Source: Lachnospiraceae bacterium (GTDB lineage Bacteria > Bacillota_A > Clostridia > Lachnospirales > Lachnospiraceae). Taken from it: a DNA stretch of 20,517 nt. Location of the stretch: positions 1 to 20,517 of the forward strand of contig JAISHZ010000321.1 of assembly GCA_031262285.1 (NCBI GenBank). Direction: 5' to 3'. Position 1 is the stretch's first letter, and every line of letters begins with the position of its first letter. Below the pieces are notes generated by a model. That model was not told where the DNA came from. It made no database searches and saw nothing but the letters and a program-made list of their open reading frames with translations. Shown in pieces: positions 7,779 to 13,966 of this stretch. The translations under genes and the position numbers were made by a program.

Positions 7779-8678
7779 TTAGCTGCAAATCGCGGCTAAT
7801 GCCATAGAATTGACCTTTGTTTCAAAGGTATCTGATCTGCTTGCCAAAATCACGGGAACTTTGGTCCCTGTAAGGATACAGCCGTTTTTCATCGGTACCA
7901 AATGTACCAATGCTTTGTAAACCAAGTTGCCTGCATGAATATCCGGGAAAAGCAGCACATCCGCGTCTCCTTGGATCTTTCTGTCTGTCGCGCCTTTGTG
8001 TTTGGCAGCTTCAGGATCAATCGCCAGATCCAATGATAATGGTCCGTCCACGATACACCCTTTTAATTTGCCCTCTTCGTTCATCTTGGTCAACTCTACC
8101 GCGTCCAGCGTCACCTGCATCTTGGGATTGACCACCTCCACCGCTGCAAGCGGCGCTACTTTGGGGCACTCAACTCCGCAAGCACGTGTTACCGGAAGAA
8201 GATTCTCAATAATATGCACCTTATCTTCCAATGTGGGGTATGTCATAAAGGCTACGTCCGCAAGGAATAAGAGCCTGTCCATCCCTACCAAATCAAATAC
8301 ACTCACATGAGACAACGCGCCTCCTGTGCGTAACCCAACTTCCTTATCCAATACACTTTTCAAGAAATTCTTGGTATCCAGCAATCCTTTCATATACATA
8401 TCGACTTCACCGTCATGCGCTAATTTTACGGCTTTTCTGGATGCAAGAATATCGTCGGCCTCATGAATGATCTCATAATCCGACAAATCCATCTCTATCC
8501 CTTCTGCTACCGCACGGATCTTATCCCGATCTCCTACCAAAATCGCGTCGGCAATTCCTCTTTTCTTCGCTTCTCTGACGGCTTCCAGAACCGCTTCATC
8601 CTGCGCCACAGAAATAGCGACTTTTTTCATTTTACCCAAATTGCACTTCGCAACCATTTCCTCAAATCCGAGCTTCAT
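7779..8678 (-). CDS. ptb: Phosphate butyryltransferase
   Basis: It converts butyryl-CoA and phosphate into butyryl phosphate and CoA, feeding butyrate kinase. The 299 residues match the phosphate acetyl/butyryltransferase family. Typical features are KKVAISVAQDEAVLEAV near residue 18, the VLVGD-like strand AILVGDRDKI, MYMKGLLDTKNFLKSVLD near residue 95, and the C-terminal GDADVLLFPDIHAGNLVYKA with the final GCILTGTKVPVIL. The start at 8678 has AGAGGAG ahead. It is the first gene of the ptb-buk operon, with a predicted promoter at 8779-8807 and a leader of about 94 bases. Confidence 0.96.
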   Translation of the reverse strand: MKLGFEEMVAKCNLGKMKKVAISVAQDEAVLEAVREAKKRGIADAILVGDRDKIRAVAEGIEMDLSDYEIIHEADDILASRKAVKLAHDGEVDMYMKGLLDTKNFLKSVLDKEVGLRTGGALSHVSVFDLVGMDRLLFLADVAFMTYPTLEDKVHIIENLLPVTRACGVECPKVAPLAAVEVVNPKMQVTLDAVELTKMNEEGKLKGCIVDGPLSLDLAIDPEAAKHKGATDRKIQGDADVLLFPDIHAGNLVYKALVHLVPMKNGCILTGTKVPVILASRSDTFETKVNSMALAAICS

Positions 8679-8762
8679 TCTAATCTCCTCTACGTAAACT
8701 CATGCCCTTCTCGCTGATATGCTACCCAAGGCATTTTAACGCTGTGTCCTGTCCTTTGTTAT

Positions 8763-8782
8763 CGATTTTTTCCGTAAAATCG
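8763..8782. promoter_or_regulatory. Inverted repeat over the ptb -10 region
   Basis: CGATTTT (8763-8769) and AAAATCG (8776-8782) form a perfect 7-base inverted repeat with a 6-base centre. It covers the expected transcription start and part of the -10 box of the ptb promoter. It could be a repressor site or the first hairpin of the transcript. No known operator class is recognised. Confidence 0.4.
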
Positions 8783-8807
8783 TACCATACGAACCATGAA
8801 AATGCAA
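8779..8807 (-). promoter_or_regulatory. Promoter of ptb-buk
   Basis: On the minus strand TTGCAT (8802-8807) and TACGAT (8779-8784) are 17 bases apart. They lie about 100 bases ahead of the ptb start codon and are the best sigma-A-like match in the gap. Confidence 0.5.
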
Positions 8808-8819
8808 CCTCGTTCGACG

Positions 8820-8842
8820 AAAAATGGCTATGATTTCATAGC
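8820..8842 (-). terminator. Short intrinsic terminator overlapping the CPBP gene stop
   Basis: Positions 8827-8842 form a near-perfect 16-base palindrome (GCTATG stem, AAAT loop, CATAGC). On the minus strand a run of five T follows at once (8820-8824). The stem covers the stop codon of the CPBP gene at 8836-8838. The stem is short and AT-rich, so its strength is uncertain. Confidence 0.5.
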
Positions 8843-9507
8843 ATATAATAAGAAAGTACCATAATTAACCCATCGTGTAGACCATGTGCCAACCCTAAGG
8901 AAAGCAATGTGCAGTCTTTGATTTTCCATCGAAAAAGAGCATAAACGGCTCCCAATACGCCGGTTGAAATCACATTACTCATATGCAAGCTCCCCGGATA
9001 ATGATAAAGGCCAAACAAAAGTGCAGAAATCCCCACCACCAACCAAGAAGAACCAAACACAATCCGTAACCTCTCAAAAAAGTATCCTCTGAAAATCAGT
9101 TCCTCCCCAAATCCCACACACACGATGTCGAACACGATATAAAACAATAAAATCGGCACGGTAGGAGCTTTCCAATTCAGCGCCATAGATTTTTCGCCCA
9201 GTAAAAGCGGCAATAGTACCCCTGTACAAAAGGTCAACGCAAATAGCCCCAACCCGATCAATACTTGCTTCCCGATATGTTTTCGTGAAAAGCCAAGCGT
9301 ATTCTTTCCCCACTTCCCGGAGTAGAAAACCAAAATAGCCGCTCCTGCCATCCCCACATAAACGCCGGTCAATAGCATCATCCGCTCGGGAACGGTACGT
9401 CCCAAATCTACGATATCGCCGGAGCAGATCACAATGATCAATATGATGAAATAGACAAATGCTGCTTCCAAGAGGATAAATCCTCTTAAACTCTTTGAAA
9501 CCTGCAT
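8836..9507 (-). CDS. CPBP (CAAX/bacteriocin-processing) family intramembrane protease-like protein
   Basis: A 223-residue membrane protein with about six to seven hydrophobic segments. The three Abi/CPBP motifs are present: EELIFRGYFFERL (EExxxR), FGLYH (FxxxH) and a final AHGLHDG. These supply the Glu and His residues of the glutamate-type intramembrane protease site, so the protein looks intact. Bacterial members serve in bacteriocin self-immunity, peptide maturation or unknown roles; the substrate here is unknown. The ATG at 9507 is chosen because GAGGAGGAGTAAT precedes it; the frame is open to 9540. It is transcribed alone and divergently from the AAA ATPase gene. Confidence 0.88.
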   Translation of the reverse strand: MQVSKSLRGFILLEAAFVYFIILIIVICSGDIVDLGRTVPERMMLLTGVYVGMAGAAILVFYSGKWGKNTLGFSRKHIGKQVLIGLGLFALTFCTGVLLPLLLGEKSMALNWKAPTVPILLFYIVFDIVCVGFGEELIFRGYFFERLRIVFGSSWLVVGISALLFGLYHYPGSLHMSNVISTGVLGAVYALFRWKIKDCTLLSLGLAHGLHDGLIMVLSYYML

Positions 9508-9607
9508 ATTACTCCTCCTCATTACGAATCGTCTAGTCACTGTCGTTCTATCGCTAAGCCTTTGCGGAATTTGTTGTTGATGAATTGCTTACGTATGCTT
9601 ATCGCTC

Positions 9608-9636
9608 AGTTTACCATGAAATGTCACTTCTCACAA
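9608..9636 (-). promoter_or_regulatory. Promoter of the CPBP gene
   Basis: On the minus strand TTGTGA (9631-9636) and TAAACT (9608-9613) are 17 bases apart, about 100 bases ahead of the chosen start. The match is moderate, four of six bases in each box. Confidence 0.4.
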
Positions 9637-9672
9637 TACATAAAAGGTACCGTCACCGCTGCTTTTTGAAGA

Positions 9673-9684
9673 TTCACACGTGAA
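9673..9684. promoter_or_regulatory. Small palindrome in the divergent intergenic region
   Basis: TTCACACGTGAA is a 5+5 base inverted repeat with a 2-base centre, between the back-to-back promoters of the CPBP and AAA ATPase genes. It could be an operator serving either. At this size it could also be chance. Confidence 0.25.
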
Positions 9685-9715
9685 ATGTAATTGTCTAATA
9701 TATTGGCGATATAAA

Positions 9716-9744
9716 TTGCCGAGAGTGTGATATACTGATATAAT
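9716..9744 (+). promoter_or_regulatory. Promoter of the AAA ATPase gene
   Basis: TTGCCG (9716-9721) and a perfect TATAAT (9739-9744) are 17 bases apart. Transcription would start near 9751, about 36 bases before the ATG, which has a GGAGG site (9776-9780). This is a strong, likely housekeeping-type promoter. Confidence 0.7.
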
Positions 9745-9786
9745 AAGCTCTGATTTAAAGATGTCTTTGTTCGTTGGAGGATCTAT

Positions 9787-11283
9787 ATGGAAATTAGATT
9801 AAACAATATTGGGATCGTCGCAGACTCGACGATCGCTTTGAATGGATTAACAGTGATCACCGGGAAAAACAATTCCGGAAAAACAACAGTAGGTAAGACG
9901 TTGTATTCTCTACTGGATGCAGTCCGGAATATTCATACAAAAGCCCAAAGAGATAGATGGTTTTATATTCGTAAACAATTAGAAAACGTAAGGAGTAAAA
10001 TGGATGCCTTTCGGTTTTTCAGAAATTTACGTTCAAAATATTTGGAGGACTTAATTCCGGAATTTCCTGCACTACAGACTTTTATACAAAGAAACGCATT
10101 TTTAGCTATTCCCGATAAAGATATCGAAAATTTTGCACATACTTTACTTGAAGAGCTGCAGTCTCTTGAGGATTCCGTGCTGAAGGAAATCATCGATACT
10201 CACTTAAAAGAGAGCGAAAAAACTTTTGAATACTATTCTGAGATAGCTGTTCCTAATAAATTTGATGAGTCTTATGTTTCCCGTGTTTTTCCAAAGCAAA
10301 GAGCAGAAGCAATTTCGATCTTAGTCAAACTATTTGAAGATATGAATAAGGATATGGATCTCGTAGACTATACCAGAGAAAGTCTTAATCAGACGTTACG
10401 ATTCGAATTTTGTAACCAAATTCAGCCGGTGAAACTTCACACGGATAAATCGGATATTGAATTGTATGATGGAGAGGAGACCTTTTTTAAGTGTACCATC
10501 AATAACGATAAAATAGTGAACGATGGTAAGCCTATTTATATGAAATCCCCCTTTAGACAGGTTTTTCTAATTGATGATCCTTTTGTTTTAGATGAAATCT
10601 CTATGAACGCAGAAAATGTGTTACGCTACACGAATCGAAGTTTTGAAGAGATAGACACAGATACAGCCTCGATCATGCATCGCAACAGGATCTATTCCCA
10701 TAAAGAAAAACTTCAAATTGCTTTACGGTATTTTCAAAAGCCATCCATACTGGAACAGACTATGTTGGATAACTCTTTACGTGCAGTAAAGAAACAAATA
10801 GATCAAATTATGCCGGGGAGCTTTGAATTCTCTACGAATGGTGATTATTACATTCATGATGGTGCCAAACTGAAAGTTTCCAATTTGGCAACCGGTTCAA
10901 AAATGTTTTCTATTATTAAAATTCTTCTTGAAAAAGGAGAGATCAACGACACAACGGTCTTAATATTGGATGAACCGGAAGCTCACTTACATCCGCAATG
11001 GCAAAACGCTTTTGCGGAAACGATTGTGTTACTGGTAAAGGAACTAAACACGAATATTTTATTAACAACGCATAGTCCCAATTTTATGCTCGCCATAGAC
11101 GCTTACATGAGGAAGTATCACATAGTAGAAAGAACGAATTTTTATCAAACAGATTTTTTGGATAATGGACTAATACAATATCGCTGTGTGAATAATGATT
11201 TAGGTATCATATATCAAGATTTCTTGGAATACCTTTCTCAAGTCAAAATGCTGCGGAATCAATATTTATCGGACACCGAATAA
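9787..11283 (+). CDS. AAA/ABC-type ATPase (OLD/AAA_15/AAA_21-like)
   Basis: A 498-residue soluble ATPase of the SMC/ABC-like group. It has Walker A GKNNSGKT (residues 26-33), a long charged central part (about 45-330) that likely forms the helical insert, an ABC-signature-like LATGSK (367-372), Walker B ILDEPEAHLHP with D395 and E396, and the switch His in TTHSPNF (H429). Only about 70 residues follow the switch His, with no recognisable TOPRIM nuclease domain, unlike OLD or GajA. Such ATPases occur in phage-defence systems (PARIS AriA, Septu PtuA, retron partners) and in many unstudied two-gene units. The next gene begins 4 bases after its stop. The region looks AT-richer than its neighbours. 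A defence role is inference only. Confidence 0.85.
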   Translation: MEIRLNNIGIVADSTIALNGLTVITGKNNSGKTTVGKTLYSLLDAVRNIHTKAQRDRWFYIRKQLENVRSKMDAFRFFRNLRSKYLEDLIPEFPALQTFIQRNAFLAIPDKDIENFAHTLLEELQSLEDSVLKEIIDTHLKESEKTFEYYSEIAVPNKFDESYVSRVFPKQRAEAISILVKLFEDMNKDMDLVDYTRESLNQTLRFEFCNQIQPVKLHTDKSDIELYDGEETFFKCTINNDKIVNDGKPIYMKSPFRQVFLIDDPFVLDEISMNAENVLRYTNRSFEEIDTDTASIMHRNRIYSHKEKLQIALRYFQKPSILEQTMLDNSLRAVKKQIDQIMPGSFEFSTNGDYYIHDGAKLKVSNLATGSKMFSIIKILLEKGEINDTTVLILDEPEAHLHPQWQNAFAETIVLLVKELNTNILLTTHSPNFMLAIDAYMRKYHIVERTNFYQTDFLDNGLIQYRCVNNDLGIIYQDFLEYLSQVKMLRNQYLSDTE

Positions 11284-11287
11284 CGAA

Positions 11288-11617
11288 TTGATCGCAGCGA
11301 TTCGTTTAAAAGCAATTGAAAGTTATATTACAATAGAAAAACAAGTATTGCCTCTTTGCATCACGTCCAAAACACAAAAACCATTGCGAATCATCTTTAC
11401 AGTGGTGATAGACGAAGATGGAATCGACAGCATGGAAGAAACCTTAGCAGAACTTGCAGGAGTAAAGACAGTGAGAGATAATTATTTTTTCTCAATAAAA
11501 CAAGCTCTGTCACGTTTGAATAAACAAACGAGTATGGATGGAAGTACATATTACTACGACGCAATTGAAGTTCTGTCTGCACAGGATTATTCCAATCAAT
11601 TAAAACGTAGTATGTAG
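11288..11617 (+). CDS. Small protein of unknown function, partner of the AAA ATPase
   Basis: A frame of up to 109 residues that I do not recognise. It starts 4 bases after the ATPase stop with TTG and no clear Shine-Dalgarno site, so translation is probably coupled to the upstream gene. A non-ATG start further upstream inside the ATPase frame (for example ATC at 11258) cannot be excluded. The protein has no membrane segment. Hydrophobic strands (PLRIIFTVVID near residue 35) alternate with acidic helices (MEETLAELAGV near residue 50), consistent with a small alpha/beta fold. It ends in a basic tail. There is no antisense competitor. By position it may be the effector, inhibitor or adaptor of the ATPase, as small second genes often are in ATPase-based defence units. 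Confidence 0.6.
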   Translation: MIAAIRLKAIESYITIEKQVLPLCITSKTQKPLRIIFTVVIDEDGIDSMEETLAELAGVKTVRDNYFFSIKQALSRLNKQTSMDGSTYYYDAIEVLSAQDYSNQLKRSM

Positions 11618-11681
11618 TTTTAAGCCAAACATATGAATGAACAATAAACCGCACTCGTCAGAAAAAATACAAAAGGAGGAC

Positions 11682-13181
11682 ATGGCGAAAGTGACAACGA
11701 AAGGGGTACTATCCGGCTTGTATCCGGAAAAGGTGTTTCAATTCTTCGAAGAAATTTGTTCGATTCCGCATGGGACGGACAACACAGATCGCATGAGCGA
11801 ATACTTGACAGAGTTCGCTAAGCGAAAGGGATTGGCTTATGAAATGGATGAATGGGGCAATGTGCTGATTCGGAAAGAAGCCACGATCGGCTACGAAAAT
11901 GCGCCGGGGTTGATCCTGCAGGCGCACATGGATATGGTCGCTGTGAAAAACAGTGGTGCCCGGATTGATCTGACTACTGAGGGGATTACTCCTTTGGTGG
12001 ATGGCGATACCTTGCGCGCCAAAGAGACCAGTCTGGGAGGCGACGACGGAATCGGGATGGCATATATGCTGGCGATTTTGGATTCTTCAGACATTGCGCA
12101 TCCGACGCTTGAGGCACTTTTTACGACTAGTGAAGAAGATGGCATGATCGGTGCAAGAAAGTTTGACGTTGCTTGGCTTGATGGCAAACAACTTCTCAAT
12201 CTCGATTCAGAGGAAGAAGGAATCTTTTTGGCAGGATGTGCCGGGGGACACCGACTAGAAGTCAGAATTCCCGTGAAGTACCGCAAAATCAAAGGACCTC
12301 TGTGGGAGATTCGTGTGTCAGGTCTGACCGGAGGGCATTCCGGTACCGAGATACACAGAGGTGGCGCAAACGCGATTATCCTTTTGGGCAAAATCATTTT
12401 TCTTCTTCATTTTAGACGTAAGATCCAAATCTACGATATGTTTGGCGGAGACGCTGACAATGTCATTCCCAAAGAAGCGACAGCGCGAGTGATCATTAAA
12501 CCTCGAGTGGAAACGAAAGTGTTGAAATTCATTGAAGAAATGAAGGAAACTTATCTACAAGAATTTGGGGAAACTGACCCGAATCTCAAAATTGAACTTC
12601 GTTCGCTTGTCAGCGTTGAAAGGAAAGATTGCTTGCGAAGAGATTCCGCAGAACGCGCCACGATTTACTTTGCGCACGTGATAAACGGCGTAGCCAGATG
12701 GAGCGGCAACGAGCAAGGCAATGTGATTACCTCTACCAATATGGGTGTTCTCACTATGGACAAGCGTAATGTCACATTAGGGCACGCGATACGAAGTATG
12801 CTTCCGGAAGATCGTGCCGACCAGACCGGAAAACTTGAGATTTACGGCATTCGCTCTTTAGCGATTCTATACGAAAAGAACCACTATCCCGAATGGCATT
12901 ACCTGGAGAAATCCCCCCTGCGTGAGAAAATGGTGAAGGTATACGAAGAAATGTATGGGCATTCCCCTTCCATACAAACCATCCATGCCGGTCTGGAATG
13001 TGGTATGTTCAGTTCCAGAATACGCGATCTGGATTGCGTTTCTATCGGTCCGACGATGATGGACGTTCATACCACACGAGAACGCTTGGATATCGCTTCT
13101 ACCGGTCGCGTTTGGGAGTTTCTGATCCAACTATTGGCTGCACTCAAAGACAATCATGACGCAGAAGGATCATTAGCATGA
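11682..13181 (+). CDS. pepD: Aminoacyl-histidine dipeptidase (Xaa-His dipeptidase, M20 family)
   Basis: A cytoplasmic metallo-dipeptidase of the M20C type, about 499 residues, close to the family's usual 485. The N-terminal run LSGLYPEKVFQFFEEICSIPHGTDNT is typical. Metal and catalytic residues are visible: H82 and D84 in LQAHMDMV, the bridging Asp in LGGDDGIGMAY, the Glu pair in TTSEEDGMIG, the Asp in NLDSEEEG, the dimerisation-domain His in LTGGHSG, and a late His in MMDVHTTRE. AGGAGG at 11674-11679 is only 2 bases before the ATG at 11682 but 11 before a GTG at 11691, so GTG may be the true start; the frame is open to 11637. It overlaps the next gene by 4 bases. Substrates are dipeptides such as carnosine or Xaa-His. 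Confidence 0.93.
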   Translation: MAKVTTKGVLSGLYPEKVFQFFEEICSIPHGTDNTDRMSEYLTEFAKRKGLAYEMDEWGNVLIRKEATIGYENAPGLILQAHMDMVAVKNSGARIDLTTEGITPLVDGDTLRAKETSLGGDDGIGMAYMLAILDSSDIAHPTLEALFTTSEEDGMIGARKFDVAWLDGKQLLNLDSEEEGIFLAGCAGGHRLEVRIPVKYRKIKGPLWEIRVSGLTGGHSGTEIHRGGANAIILLGKIIFLLHFRRKIQIYDMFGGDADNVIPKEATARVIIKPRVETKVLKFIEEMKETYLQEFGETDPNLKIELRSLVSVERKDCLRRDSAERATIYFAHVINGVARWSGNEQGNVITSTNMGVLTMDKRNVTLGHAIRSMLPEDRADQTGKLEIYGIRSLAILYEKNHYPEWHYLEKSPLREKMVKVYEEMYGHSPSIQTIHAGLECGMFSSRIRDLDCVSIGPTMMDVHTTRERLDIASTGRVWEFLIQLLAALKDNHDAEGSLA

Positions 13182-13960
13182 AGATCGCTTTAACACAGAT
13201 GAATATACAATGGGAGGAAAAAGAAGCGAACCTGCAAAAAGGCGAACAATTGGTCAAAGTCGCGTCTGAGCAAGGAGCTGATTTGATTATTTTCCCTGAA
13301 ATGTCATTCACAGGGTACTCTATGAACGTGTGTAAAGTGGGAGAAGAAGATCCCTTGACACCCGATGTGGTGCGTGAATGGTCTGCGCGTTACCGGATCG
13401 CCATCATCTTCGGCGCAGTGACCAAACAGAACCATTCCGGGCAGTGGATTGGCAAAAATGTCTTGATGATGGCAACCGAAGGGCAGATAGTAGCGCGGTA
13501 TGAAAAACTTCACCCTTTTTCCTATCAACGCGAAGATGCCTTCTATGAACGCGGCAACAATCTGTCCATGTATCAATACAAAGGGATATGGTTTTCCTTT
13601 TTTATCTGCTATGACTTGCGCTTTCCGCAGATCTTTCAAAGAGTGTCTGACATGGCGCAAGTCATCGTGGTGATCGCTAACTGGCCAAAAGAGCGAGTGG
13701 CACATTGGGAAATCCTCTTACAAGCGCGAGCGATTGAAAATCAAACCTATTGTATCGGCGTCAATCGTACCGGAGAAGGTGCAGGGATACTGTACCAGCC
13801 ATCCAGTATGGCGTTTGATCCTTTTGGAAATTGGGTGAAAGCGGAGTCCATTCAAGATCTTTTGTTCATTGAAGTGGACGGCTCTTTATCTGACTTATAC
13901 AAAAAGGAATTTCCACTCAAAAATGATCGCAGAACGGATTATGAAACGTTGACATACTAA
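13178..13960 (+). CDS. Nitrilase-superfamily carbon-nitrogen hydrolase (omega-amidase-like)
   Basis: A 260-residue C-N hydrolase with the full catalytic triad: E41 in IIFPEMSFTGY, K110 in YEKLHPFSY and C144 in FICYDLRFP. The overall pattern, including QARAIENQTYCIGVNRTG near residue 190, matches the YafV/omega-amidase or NIT2-like branch. This branch removes the amide from alpha-keto-glutaramate-like compounds formed from glutamine or methionine-salvage transamination. The precise substrate is inferred. Its ATG overlaps the pepD stop (ATGA), so the two are co-translated. Its stop is 6 bases from the convergent fucosidase stop, with no obvious terminator between them. Confidence 0.9.
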   Translation: MKIALTQMNIQWEEKEANLQKGEQLVKVASEQGADLIIFPEMSFTGYSMNVCKVGEEDPLTPDVVREWSARYRIAIIFGAVTKQNHSGQWIGKNVLMMATEGQIVARYEKLHPFSYQREDAFYERGNNLSMYQYKGIWFSFFICYDLRFPQIFQRVSDMAQVIVVIANWPKERVAHWEILLQARAIENQTYCIGVNRTGEGAGILYQPSSMAFDPFGNWVKAESIQDLLFIEVDGSLSDLYKKEFPLKNDRRTDYETLTY

Positions 13961-13966
13961 TACTCG

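Noticed and set aside
11891..12397. 168-residue minus-strand open frame
   Set aside because: It lies wholly antisense to pepD, with low-complexity composition and no ribosome site. It is a shadow of the real gene.
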